The notes under the pieces were generated by a model. The model was given only the letters and a program-made list of their open reading frames with translations. It made no database searches and was not told the origin of the DNA. The translations under genes and the position numbers were made by a program. DNA of 64,000 bases from NCBI GenBank assembly GCA_903904005.1, contig CAIVAR010000005.1, positions 1 through 64,000 on the forward strand. The letters run 5' to 3'. This DNA comes from an uncultured Anaeromyxobacter sp. Its GTDB lineage: Bacteria; Myxococcota; Myxococcia; Myxococcales; Anaeromyxobacteraceae. Below, piece after piece: positions 46,266-55,542 of this stretch; the first letter of the stretch is position 1; each line of letters begins with the position of its first letter.

Positions 46266-49200
46266 ATGATCCGCCGATTCGAATCCATCTTCGCGGCAGC
46301 GATCCTGCTCGCCGCCGGCTGCTCCCCTCGCCCCCCCGCGGGCACCGCGAGGGAGGCGGGCCCCATCGACCTCGCGCCCCTGCCCGAGGCGCCGCCGCTG
46401 CAGATCGCGCAGGAGTCCCTGCCGGGCGCCAACGGATCGCTCGCCGTGGTGGCCTCCCGGCCGAACGGTCCGGCGACGGGCATCGTCGTCCCCAGCATCA
46501 CCTTCTCGAAGCCGGTGGTGGCGCTCGGGACGGTGGCGCAGCAGCGGTCCCTTCCGCCCCCGGCCCGCATCGACCCGCCCGTGGCCGGGGAGTGGCGCTG
46601 GCTGGGATCGGCGAGCGTGGAGTTCGCTCCCGCCGCCCGGCTGCCCGAGGGGACGCTCTTCACCGTCACCGTGCCCGCCGGGTTGCGCGCCGTCGACGGC
46701 TCGGTGCTGGCCGAGCCGCACGTCTTCTCGTTCGAGACCCGGCGCCCCGCCTTCGTGCGCGTGGAGCCGCGGGAAGGCTGGGCCTGGGTGACACCGTCGT
46801 CCCGCTTCTCGATCGTCTTCGACCGCCCGGTCGCCGACCTGGCGAGCCACCTCTCCCTGCGCGCCGGTGGCGCCGAGGTCCCGGTCCGGGTGACCGGCGA
46901 GTTCCGCGTCGCCGACGAGGAGCGTGCGGCCCGGGGCCCCGACGCGGAGGAGTGGCCGCAGGTGCCCGGCTACGAGGACCGGCGGATGCGCTACGAGGTG
47001 ACGCCCGGCCGTCCGCTGCCGATCGATTCCCCGGTGGAGCTCTCGCTCTCCCCCGGGCTCCGCGGGACCGAGGGGCCTCTGGCGATCGCCGAGGGGCTGC
47101 GCTGGAGCTTCCGGACCTACGGGAAGATGGCCATCACCGGGGCGCAGGCCTGCGCCGGCGTCGACCGCTGCCCGTACGGTCCACTCATCGTGAAGACGAC
47201 CAACCCGGCCGACACGCGGACCCTGCGTGACCGGATCCGCATCGAGCCGCCGGCGGAGATCGACTGGAGCCGGGTGGAGACGAGCGAGCCATCGGAGTGG
47301 GAGCCGAACTGGACGCCCCATTTCTCGCTCCCTGGCCGCTTCCGTCCAGGCGTCGCCTACCGGGTGACCATCGCCGCCGGCGTCGCCGACGCCTTCGGGC
47401 AGGCGGGTGGGGCGGCCGTGGTGACGGCGCGGACGAGCGATCTCGAGCCCTCCTTCTCGATGACCCGGGGTGCGGCGCTCCTCGAGGCGGCCGGCGACGG
47501 GGCACTCCCGGTCGAGGCCGAGAACGTCCGCCGGCTCGAGGCGACGGTGTGGCGCCTCACCCCCGCCGACGCCGCCCGCCTCCTCTCCGAGCGGCCCCGG
47601 CGCAAGGGAGCGGGCCCGGTTCTTCCCCCCGGGCAGGTGGTCCGCACGGTCGACCTCGGGACCGAGCGAAACGTGACCAAGACCCGCCCCATCCCCATCC
47701 GACAGATCCTGGGCGGGGCACGGTCGGCCCTCTTCTACGCCAGCGTCCGCTCCCCCGAGCTCGATCCCGCAACCAGCCCACCGGCCACGGTGGTGGGGCA
47801 GATCACCGACCTCGCCGTGCACGCCAAGCTCGGGGCGACCCGCGGCGTGGTCTGGGTGACGCGCCTCTCCGACGGCAAGCCCGCCGCCGGAGCCGCCATC
47901 GCCATCTTCGACGCGACCGGGAAGCGGACCTGGACCGGCAAGGCCGACGCCGAGGGGCTCTGCGTGGTGCCCGGGCTCGGGGGCAAGGACGAGTGGTCGG
48001 CGCGGTCCACGGAGAACGGCTGGCTCGTCGCGGCCACGCTCGGCGACGACACGGGCGTGACCCTGTCGAGCTGGTCCGGTCCGTTCAACCCCTGGTTCTT
48101 CGGCGTGGACGGGGATTGGGACGGGACGGAACCCAGGAGCCTCGGCCTCGTGACGCCGGAGCGGGGGATCTACCGGCCCGGACAGACCGTGTTCGTGAAG
48201 GGGCTCACCCGCTACCGGAAGCTCGGGGCCATCGAGACCCCACCGGCAGGGACCCGCATGCTCGTGAAGCTGACCTCCTCGCGGGGCGTCGACGTAGCCA
48301 CGCAGGAGGTCCCCACCACCGCGTACGGCACCTTCTCGACCCGCTTCACCCTGGACGGCGACGTTCCGCTCGGAACCTACGGCATCACCGCCACCGGCAA
48401 GGTCGCCGGCGGGACGATCCAGTACGGGGGCACGTTCCGGGTGGAGGAGTACCGGGCGCCCCAGTTCCGCGTCGACGTGTCGGTGGCGGAGCGGAGCCTG
48501 GTGGACGGCGATCCGATCCAGGCAACGGTGCTGGCGCGCTACCTCTTCGGCGGCCCGATGGGCGACGCGGAGGTGGCGTGGACGGTGAACCGGTCGACCA
48601 TGGACTTCAGCCCGCCGGGGAACGACGGCTTCCTCTTCGGAAACCAGGTGGGCTTCTGGGACGACCGCGAGCCGGGCCCGGGACGGGGTGTCGCGGGATC
48701 GGGCAAGGGGCGAACCGATGCCACCGGCGCCTTCGCCATCGCCGCGGGCCGGGCCGAAGCGCCGGCCAACCGGACCTGGGAGACCGTCGTCGAGGCCGAG
48801 GTGGCCGACGTGAACCGGCAGCGGGTCGCCGGGAGGACGACGCTCATCGTCCACCCGGCCGCGCTCTACGCCGGGGTGAAGCGGCGCGGCCTGGGCTTCG
48901 CCGAGTCGGGCAAGCCGCTCGGGATCGACGTGGTGGCGGTGACGCCGTCCGGTGCGCGGCAGGCGGCCGACGTCGAGGTGGTGCTGAAGCGCCGGGAGTG
49001 GCGCTCGATCAAGAAGAAGGTGATCGGCGACCGCTGGATGACGGTGACCGAGCCGGTGGAGGAGGCGGCGGGCACGTGCCGCGCCCGCGCCGCCGCGGAG
49101 CCGGGCTCCTGCACCTTTACGCCCGCCTCGCCCGGGTTGCACATCGCCGAGGCGACCGTGACCGACGCCCGCGGGCGCCGGCAGGTGACGCGGGCCCCGT

Positions 49201-52079
49201 TCTACGTGGTGGGGGACGGATGGGTCTCCTGGAACCGCGACGACACCGACCGGGTGGAGATGGTGCCCGACCGGGAGGTCTACGAGGTCGGGTCGACGGC
49301 GCGGATCCTGGTGAAGAGCCCGTTCCCCGACGCCGAGGGGCTGCTCACCGTCGAGCGGGAGGGGGTCCTCGAGCAGCGCCGGGTCCGGCTGGGATCGGCC
49401 GCGGCGACCTTCGAGATCCCGATCACCGAGGCCTCGGTTCCCAACGTCTTCGCGAGCATCGTGATCGTTCGCGGACGCCAGGGCGGGATGCCGGTGAGCG
49501 CCAAGGACGACCCTGGACGCCCCACCGTCCGCATCGGCTACACCCAGCTGCGCGTGGAGCGGAAGGGGAAGCGGCTCCAGGTGGACATCGCCGTCGACGC
49601 ACCGGAGAAGCGGCCGCGCGACAAGGTGACGCTCGACGTCCAGGTGAAGGACGCCGCCGGGAAGGGAACGGCGGCGGAGGTCGCGATCTGGGCCGTCGAC
49701 GAGGGGGTGCTCCGGCTCACCGGCTACAAGGTCCCCGACCCGGTGGAGGCCATCCACCCCCTGCGCGGACTCTCGGTGCGGGTGGCCGAGTCGCTCGTTC
49801 AGCTCGTCCTGCGCAAGGCCTACGGCGACAAGGGGCTCGCCGAGGGGGGCAGCGGCGGGCTCGACCCGTCCGGCTCGGCCTTCCGCGCCAACTTCCGGAC
49901 CACGGCGGTGTTCCTGCCCGACGTGGTCACCGACGCCTCGGGCCACGCCCGGGTCGAGTTCGAGCTGCCCGACAACCTGACCACCTTCCGCATCATGGCG
50001 ATCGCCGCGACGAAGGGGGACCGGGTCGGCAGCGGCGAGAGCAAGGTCGTGGTCGTGAAGCCGCTCCTCGCGCTGCCGGCGCTGCCCCGGCTGGCCCGCG
50101 TCGGGGATGCCTTCGAGGCCGGCGTGGTGATCCACGCCACGGGCGGGAAGGTCCGCCAGGCCGAGGTGGCCGTCTCCGCCACCGGCCTCGTGCTGGAGGG
50201 GGATGCGAAGCGGAAGGTCGACCTCGTGCCCGGGAAGGCCCGGGAGGTCCGCTTCAAGTTCCGCGCCGAGAAGCCGGGCGAGGCGGTGCTGCGCTTCACG
50301 GTCACCGGCGGCGGGGAGTCGGACGGCGTCGAGCAGCGGATCCCGGTGGTGCTGCCGGTGTCGCGCGAGGCGGTCGCCGTGCACGGGGACACCCGGGGCG
50401 TCCGACAGGAGGCGATGACGCCGCCCGCCGGCGTGCGCCCCGACGTGGGGGGGCTCGAGCTCTCCCTGTCGTCGACCGCCATGGCCGGACTGCAGGAGGG
50501 GATGAGGCAGCTCGTCGACTACCCGTACGGCTGCCTGGAGCAGCTCTCCTCCCGGCTCGTGCCCTTCACGGCCCTGCGCGAGCTCTCGGACAAGTTCGGG
50601 GTGGTGGCCACCCCGGGGGGGCCGAACGAGGCGGATGCCTGGATGCGCGACTGGGTGGGGGACGATTCCCTCGCCATCCTCGACGCTCGGGATCCCGACG
50701 AGGTCATTCGACGGACGGTGAAGGCGATCGAGCGGCTCCAGGGACCGGATGGCGGCTACCGCTACTGGCCCGGCGGGAGCTGCTCGGACGAGCTGGCGAG
50801 CGCCTGGGCGGTCCTGGCGCTGGGCCGGACGGCTGCGCTCGGGTACCCGGTGGACGCGGCGGCGCTCGACCGGGGGCAGCAATACCTCGCGGGGACGGTC
50901 GCGGCCGGGAAGTGCACCGACTGCGGCTTCGGATGTCGGCCGCCGCCCCCGTCCACGCGGGTCTTCGCCCTCTGGGCCCTGGCCCGAACCGGGGCTCCGA
51001 AGGGCTCCTACCTCGGTGCCCTGTACGCGGAACGGGAGAAGCTCCCGCTCTTCGCACGGGCCATGCTCGCCGACGCCATGTTCGTGGGAGGCGGAAACAG
51101 GGCCCAGGCCCGGACGCTCCTCGGCGAGGTGTTGAACCAGGCGCGGGTATCGGACGCCGAGGTCCACATGGAGGACGAGCAGGGACCGATCGGCCAGGCC
51201 CGCTGGTCGTCCGACGTGCGCACCACCGCCATCGTCCTGCAGACCCTCACCGATCTGAGCCCGGACCACCCGTTCGTCGGGAAGATGGCCGCCTGGCTGG
51301 TCGCCGCGCGGGGGAAGGACGGCCGGTACCGCAACACACAGGAGGCGGCCTTCGCGCTCTCGGCGATGGCCGAGGTGGTCCGCACGAAGGAGCGGGAGGT
51401 CCCCGACTTCACCGGGACGGTTCGGCTCGGCGGGCGAACGCTCGCCGCCGTTCCCTTCCACGGGCGGTCGCTCGCCCTGGCCCGCAGCGCCGTCCCCATC
51501 GCGGAGCTGGGGCAGGGCGGGGCCGCGGTCCCCTTCGAGTTCCGGCGCGACGGGCGGGCCGGCGTCCTCTACTACGGGGCGCTGCTGCGCTACGCGCCGG
51601 CCCAGATGCCGGTCGACCCGCTCGACCGGGGCATCTTCGTCCAGCGCTGGTTCGAGCCCTGGGGTGGGGGAGGGCAGGTGCGCACCGTGCGCGCCGGCGA
51701 CCTCCTGCGCGTGCACGTCCGGCTGGGCACCTCGAAGGCCCGCAGGGACGTCGCCGTGGAGGTGCCCGTGCCGGCCGGCCTGGAGATCGTCGACACCTCC
51801 CTCGCCAGCACTGCATCGGCCGGCGGGACGCCCGACTACGGCAGCGGCTTCTGGAGCCCGTGGAGCCACGTGGAGCGGCGGGACGACCGGCTGCTGCTCT
51901 TCGCCGACGAGCTCCCCCCGGGGATCCACGAGAAGAGCTTCGTCGTCCGGGCCACCACGCCGGGGCGCTTCCTCTCCCGTCCGGCCCAGGCCGAGGAGAT
52001 GTACGCCCCGGAGGTCTTCGGCCGCTCCGACGGCGGGACCTTCGTCGTGGTCGACGCGGAGGCGCCGGAGGGGCGGTGA
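46266..52079 (+). CDS. Bacterial alpha-2-macroglobulin lipoprotein
   Basis: The protein has 1937 residues. The lipoprotein signal ends ILLAAGC, so it is anchored to a membrane facing the periplasm. The order is: N-terminal MG domains, a bait-region candidate, the MG/ANL domains with VTPERGIYRPGQTVFVKGL and VPDREVYEVGSTARILVKSPF, and the thioester domain. The thioester is intact: Cys1423 and Gln1426 in YGCLEQLSSR. EVAIWAVDEGVLRLTGYKVPDP is the usual segment of the family. Such proteins trap attacking proteases covalently and are proposed to guard the envelope with PBP1C. Here pbpC follows with a GTGA overlap, the classical pairing (E. coli yfhM-pbpC). Confidence 0.94.
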   Translation: MIRRFESIFAAAILLAAGCSPRPPAGTAREAGPIDLAPLPEAPPLQIAQESLPGANGSLAVVASRPNGPATGIVVPSITFSKPVVALGTVAQQRSLPPPARIDPPVAGEWRWLGSASVEFAPAARLPEGTLFTVTVPAGLRAVDGSVLAEPHVFSFETRRPAFVRVEPREGWAWVTPSSRFSIVFDRPVADLASHLSLRAGGAEVPVRVTGEFRVADEERAARGPDAEEWPQVPGYEDRRMRYEVTPGRPLPIDSPVELSLSPGLRGTEGPLAIAEGLRWSFRTYGKMAITGAQACAGVDRCPYGPLIVKTTNPADTRTLRDRIRIEPPAEIDWSRVETSEPSEWEPNWTPHFSLPGRFRPGVAYRVTIAAGVADAFGQAGGAAVVTARTSDLEPSFSMTRGAALLEAAGDGALPVEAENVRRLEATVWRLTPADAARLLSERPRRKGAGPVLPPGQVVRTVDLGTERNVTKTRPIPIRQILGGARSALFYASVRSPELDPATSPPATVVGQITDLAVHAKLGATRGVVWVTRLSDGKPAAGAAIAIFDATGKRTWTGKADAEGLCVVPGLGGKDEWSARSTENGWLVAATLGDDTGVTLSSWSGPFNPWFFGVDGDWDGTEPRSLGLVTPERGIYRPGQTVFVKGLTRYRKLGAIETPPAGTRMLVKLTSSRGVDVATQEVPTTAYGTFSTRFTLDGDVPLGTYGITATGKVAGGTIQYGGTFRVEEYRAPQFRVDVSVAERSLVDGDPIQATVLARYLFGGPMGDAEVAWTVNRSTMDFSPPGNDGFLFGNQVGFWDDREPGPGRGVAGSGKGRTDATGAFAIAAGRAEAPANRTWETVVEAEVADVNRQRVAGRTTLIVHPAALYAGVKRRGLGFAESGKPLGIDVVAVTPSGARQAADVEVVLKRREWRSIKKKVIGDRWMTVTEPVEEAAGTCRARAAAEPGSCTFTPASPGLHIAEATVTDARGRRQVTRAPFYVVGDGWVSWNRDDTDRVEMVPDREVYEVGSTARILVKSPFPDAEGLLTVEREGVLEQRRVRLGSAAATFEIPITEASVPNVFASIVIVRGRQGGMPVSAKDDPGRPTVRIGYTQLRVERKGKRLQVDIAVDAPEKRPRDKVTLDVQVKDAAGKGTAAEVAIWAVDEGVLRLTGYKVPDPVEAIHPLRGLSVRVAESLVQLVLRKAYGDKGLAEGGSGGLDPSGSAFRANFRTTAVFLPDVVTDASGHARVEFELPDNLTTFRIMAIAATKGDRVGSGESKVVVVKPLLALPALPRLARVGDAFEAGVVIHATGGKVRQAEVAVSATGLVLEGDAKRKVDLVPGKAREVRFKFRAEKPGEAVLRFTVTGGGESDGVEQRIPVVLPVSREAVAVHGDTRGVRQEAMTPPAGVRPDVGGLELSLSSTAMAGLQEGMRQLVDYPYGCLEQLSSRLVPFTALRELSDKFGVVATPGGPNEADAWMRDWVGDDSLAILDARDPDEVIRRTVKAIERLQGPDGGYRYWPGGSCSDELASAWAVLALGRTAALGYPVDAAALDRGQQYLAGTVAAGKCTDCGFGCRPPPPSTRVFALWALARTGAPKGSYLGALYAEREKLPLFARAMLADAMFVGGGNRAQARTLLGEVLNQARVSDAEVHMEDEQGPIGQARWSSDVRTTAIVLQTLTDLSPDHPFVGKMAAWLVAARGKDGRYRNTQEAAFALSAMAEVVRTKEREVPDFTGTVRLGGRTLAAVPFHGRSLALARSAVPIAELGQGGAAVPFEFRRDGRAGVLYYGALLRYAPAQMPVDPLDRGIFVQRWFEPWGGGGQVRTVRAGDLLRVHVRLGTSKARRDVAVEVPVPAGLEIVDTSLASTASAGGTPDYGSGFWSPWSHVERRDDRLLLFADELPPGIHEKSFVVRATTPGRFLSRPAQAEEMYAPEVFGRSDGGTFVVVDAEAPEGR

Positions 52080-54400
52080 GGCGCCGGGTGGCGAGGTGGC
52101 TCCTCCGGGGAGCCCTGGCGTCCTGCGCGGTCGCGGGTGCCGCCACGCTCGCCTTCGTCTCCTGGCCGCTGCCCGAAGGGCTCCTCGAGCGGAGCCACGC
52201 CGAGACGCTCCGCTTCACCTGGCGTGACGGGCGCCCGCTGCGCGACGTGAACGGCGGGCCGGACGGGCGGCGCATCGGGCTGCCGCCCGGCGAGCCCCTG
52301 CCGCCACGGGTGGTCGGGGCCTTCCTGGCCACCGAGGACCGGCGCTTCGGCGTGCACCCCGGGGTCGATCCGCTGGCCGTGGCGCGCGCGACGGGGCAGA
52401 ACCTCCGGGCCCGCCGCATCGTGAGCGGCGGATCCACCGTGGCCCAGCAGCTGGCGCGCCTGCTCGTGCCCCGGCCCCGGACCCTCTCCGGGAAGGTGCA
52501 GGAAGCGCTCTGGGCCGTTCGACTCACCGTGCACCTCACCCCCGAGACCCGCCTCCGGGCCTGGCTCGACCGCATCGCGCTGGGGAACGACCTGCGCGGG
52601 GTCGAGGCCGCCGCCCAGGCCTACTTCGGACGCCCGGCCGCCGCGCTCTCCACGGGACAGGCGGCGATGCTCGCCGGGATGGCCGGCTCCCCGGCCCGCT
52701 TCGATCCGCGCCGCCATCCGGAGGCGGCGGCCGCCCGCATGCGGCTCGCCCTGCGCCGCATGGTCCGGACCGGCGCCGTGACCGGGGAGGAGGCCGTGGC
52801 CGCCGCGGAGGCTCCGCTCGACCTGTCCGTCCCGGGCCGCCCGTTCGGCGCCCCCCACCTCACCACCTGGCTGCTCGCCAGCCGGGGCCTCCTGGGGCTC
52901 GAGCGGGCCGTCTCCATCGAGACCACGCTCGACGAGGGGCTGCAGCAGGACCTGGAGGCGATCCTCCAGGAGCAGGTCGAGGGGGACCGGCGCGTGGAGC
53001 AGGCCGCGTCCCTCGTGATCGACAACGCCACCGGCGAGGTCCTGGCCTACGCCGGCTCGGCCGATTTCCACGACGAGGAGCGGCAGGGGCAGAACGACGG
53101 CGTCCGCTCCCCGAGGCAACCCGGCAGCGCGCTCAAGCCCTTCGCCTACGGGCTCGCGCTCGCCGACGGGCTCACGCCCGCGACGCTCCTCTCCGACGTC
53201 GAGATCCAGCTCAGCACTCCGTCGGGGAGCTGGGTCCCGCGCAACTATGACCGGAGGGTTCACGGTCCGGTCCGGCTCCGGGCGGCGCTCGCCAACAGCT
53301 ACAACGTCCCCGCCGTCCGGCTCGTCGACCGGATCGGGCCGGATCGGGTCCTGGCCGTGCTCCGGAAGGCCGGCCTCGCGTCGCTCCGGGAGGGGGTCGA
53401 CCACTACGGGTCGGGCATCGTCCTCGGGAACGGCGACGTGACCCTGCGGGAGCTCGCCCGCGCGTACCGGGGGCTCGCGCTCGGAGGCCGGCTCGAGCCG
53501 CTCACCGAGATCCGGTCGGCGCGGGACGGCGACGGGCGTGCCCTGCGTCCGCGCCCCGAGGTCGAGCCGGATCGGTTCCTGCCGGCGGGCGCCGTCGCCC
53601 TCCTCACCGACATCCTCGCCGACGAGCCGGCCCGTGCCCCGGCCTTCGGGCTCGACAACGCGCTGCGCCTGCCCTTCCCCGTGGCGGCGAAGACGGGCAC
53701 GAGCCACGCCTTCGTCGACAACTGGACGGTCGGCTACACGGCCGAGCGCACCGTCGCGGTCTGGGCCGGGAACTTCGACGGCCACCCGATGCGCGGCGTC
53801 TCGGGCATCAGCGGCGCGGCGCCGATCTTCTCCCGCGTGATGGAGCGGGCCATGCGGGGCATCGCGCCCCGTCCCCTCGTCGACCGGAGCGCGTTCCAGC
53901 GGGCGCGGGTCTGCACCCTCTCCGGCGCGCTCGCCGGCCCCGCCTGCCCGTCGGCGGTGGACGAGTCGTTCCTGCCCGGTACCGCGCCAGGGGATCCCTG
54001 CCCGATGCACCGCCACGTGGGGCCCGGAGGGCTCGACGTGGGGCCCGAGTTCTACGGGTGGGCGGCGGCCGAGGGGATCGACGGCGGCCCCCGGGCAGTC
54101 CCGGCGCCGGGGGCCTCGACGGGGCCCGGGGACATCGTCCTCCCCGCCGACGGCGACGAGTACCTCCTCGACGCGGGGCTGCCCGCCGTGGCTCAGTCCA
54201 TTCCCGTCCGCATCCGCCCCCCGGCCGGAGCCGCGCGGGTCGAGCTGCGGCAGGAGGATGGCGCGGTCCTGGCGCTCGAGGCTCCGTTCGCCGGCCGCCT
54301 CCCCGCACTCCCCGGGCGCCACCGGGTGGAGCTGTGGGTCCCCGGGGGCACGGGTCCGGTCGCGCGGGCGACCTACCAGGTGCGCGGGGGCGCGCCGTGA
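52076..54400 (+). CDS. pbpC: Penicillin-binding protein 1C (bifunctional)
   Basis: The protein has 774 residues from GTG 52076, overlapping the macroglobulin stop. The N-terminal transmembrane anchor (ALASCAVAGAATLAFVSW) is followed by the GT51 glycosyltransferase domain with catalytic Glu87 in ATEDRRFGVHPG and GGSTVAQQLAR. The transpeptidase domain has all three motifs: Ser351-x-x-Lys354 (PGSALKPF), Ser408-Tyr-Asn410 (ANSYNVPAV) and Lys539-Thr-Gly (AKTGTSHAF). The C-terminal ~85 residues are the BiPBP_C beta domain typical of PBP1C. It therefore should polymerise and crosslink peptidoglycan, probably for repair next to the protease trap encoded upstream. Confidence 0.95.
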   Translation: MRRRVARWLLRGALASCAVAGAATLAFVSWPLPEGLLERSHAETLRFTWRDGRPLRDVNGGPDGRRIGLPPGEPLPPRVVGAFLATEDRRFGVHPGVDPLAVARATGQNLRARRIVSGGSTVAQQLARLLVPRPRTLSGKVQEALWAVRLTVHLTPETRLRAWLDRIALGNDLRGVEAAAQAYFGRPAAALSTGQAAMLAGMAGSPARFDPRRHPEAAAARMRLALRRMVRTGAVTGEEAVAAAEAPLDLSVPGRPFGAPHLTTWLLASRGLLGLERAVSIETTLDEGLQQDLEAILQEQVEGDRRVEQAASLVIDNATGEVLAYAGSADFHDEERQGQNDGVRSPRQPGSALKPFAYGLALADGLTPATLLSDVEIQLSTPSGSWVPRNYDRRVHGPVRLRAALANSYNVPAVRLVDRIGPDRVLAVLRKAGLASLREGVDHYGSGIVLGNGDVTLRELARAYRGLALGGRLEPLTEIRSARDGDGRALRPRPEVEPDRFLPAGAVALLTDILADEPARAPAFGLDNALRLPFPVAAKTGTSHAFVDNWTVGYTAERTVAVWAGNFDGHPMRGVSGISGAAPIFSRVMERAMRGIAPRPLVDRSAFQRARVCTLSGALAGPACPSAVDESFLPGTAPGDPCPMHRHVGPGGLDVGPEFYGWAAAEGIDGGPRAVPAPGASTGPGDIVLPADGDEYLLDAGLPAVAQSIPVRIRPPAGAARVELRQEDGAVLALEAPFAGRLPALPGRHRVELWVPGGTGPVARATYQVRGGAP

Positions 54401-55542
54401 GCGGGACCGGCGCGCTGGCACTCGCGATCCTTCTCGGCGCCACGGGGAGCGGGCTCCCGGAGGAGCTCTCGGTGCGGATCCTCGGGCGGCTGCACCCGTC
54501 GTCGGTGCGGATCACCCGGCCGGGCGAGGCCCACGTGGCGGCCGTTTCGGGCGACCGGCTCTGGGTCGACGGACGGGTCGCAGCGGAGCCTCGTTCCTTC
54601 CCGGAGGGACGGTGGCGCGTCGAGGTCGACGGGGTTCCCGCCCGCCCGTACGTCGGGGCGATCACGCTCTCGCGCGACGGTCGGGAGGTGGAGGTGGTGG
54701 TCCGGATCGGGCTCGAGGAGTACGTGGCGTCGGTGGTCGCGGCCGAGACCGAGATGGGAACGCCGCTCGAGGCGCTGAAGGCCCTCGCCGTGGTGGCCCG
54801 TTCCTACGCTGCCTCGGCCCGGGACCGGCATGAGGGCGCGGACCTGTGCGACCTCGCCCATTGCCAGGTCATGGGCCCGGCGGGGACGGGCGTCCACCGG
54901 GCCGCTGCGGTGGCGGCCGCCCGTTCCACCTCCGGGCAGGCGCTGCGGGTCGACGGCGAGCGGGTGGCGGAGGCGCTCTTCCACGCGGCCTGCGGGGGGC
55001 ACACCGCCGATCCGGCCGAGGTCTTCGGGGGCGAGGGTACCGGGGCGGCTGCCATGCCCGATCCGGGATGCGCTCCCGCGCCCTGGCAGGCACGGGTCGG
55101 GGAGCCGCTCCTCGCCCGGGTCGCGGGGCGGGAGTTCGCCGCGGGGAGGGGGATCGAGACGCCCGTTCCCGTCGACGCCCTGCGCTTCCTCCGCGGCAAG
55201 GGGGGCTACGTGATCCAGGTCGCAGGCGAGGACGCCGTGGTCCGCGGGGAGACCTTCACGCGGGCCCTCGACCGGGCCCTCGGGCACGGGAGGGTGCGCG
55301 GTTCCCGGTTCGAGGTTCGCCGGTCGGAAGGCGCCCTCCGGATCACCGGGAGCGGCATCGGTCACGGCGTCGGCCTCTGCCAGACCGGCGCGGCGAGGAG
55401 GGCGGGTGAGGGGCAGGGGTACGAGCAGATCCTCCGCCACTACTTCCCCCGGGCCCACCTCGACCCGGCCGTTCTCACGCTCGGTCCCGCGGAGCCAACT
55501 GCCCCGCCGTGGGCTCCGCTCAGCAGAACCAGTTCTCGGTGA
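54397..55542 (+). CDS. SpoIID/LytB-domain protein
   Basis: The protein has 381 residues from GTG 54397, overlapping the pbpC stop. A short hydrophobic N-terminus (GALALAILLGATGSG) may be a signal. The SpoIID/LytB fold is clear: LEEYVASVVAAETEMGTPLEALKAL, then VVARSYAASARDRH, AHCQVMGP, FHAACGGHTADPAEVFGG, and the end motif GSGIGHGVGLCQTGAARRA, GYEQILRHYFPRAHL. In Bacillus, SpoIID cleaves glycan strands lacking stem peptides. Non-sporulating relatives are thought to be lytic transglycosylases or amidase activators. Operon position after pbpC supports a peptidoglycan role. The last ~30 residues are unconserved, and the 3' end overlaps the antisense radical SAM tail. Confidence 0.9.
   Translation: MSGTGALALAILLGATGSGLPEELSVRILGRLHPSSVRITRPGEAHVAAVSGDRLWVDGRVAAEPRSFPEGRWRVEVDGVPARPYVGAITLSRDGREVEVVVRIGLEEYVASVVAAETEMGTPLEALKALAVVARSYAASARDRHEGADLCDLAHCQVMGPAGTGVHRAAAVAAARSTSGQALRVDGERVAEALFHAACGGHTADPAEVFGGEGTGAAAMPDPGCAPAPWQARVGEPLLARVAGREFAAGRGIETPVPVDALRFLRGKGGYVIQVAGEDAVVRGETFTRALDRALGHGRVRGSRFEVRRSEGALRITGSGIGHGVGLCQTGAARRAGEGQGYEQILRHYFPRAHLDPAVLTLGPAEPTAPPWAPLSRTSSR

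Noticed and set aside
44745-51929. 2394-residue open frame antisense to the ATP-grasp and macroglobulin genes
   Set aside because: It mirrors codon positions of strongly homologous genes; its Arg/His/Pro/Gly-rich translation has no domain. GC-rich DNA produces long antisense frames, and similar ones at 1484-3529, 14207-17284 and 17784-22013 were discarded for the same reason.
55489-55519. Hairpin read as a bidirectional terminator between convergent genes
   Set aside because: It has no T-tract, lies inside the spoIID-like coding sequence, and starts exactly after an in-frame TGA followed by AEPT codons. A SECIS fits better.
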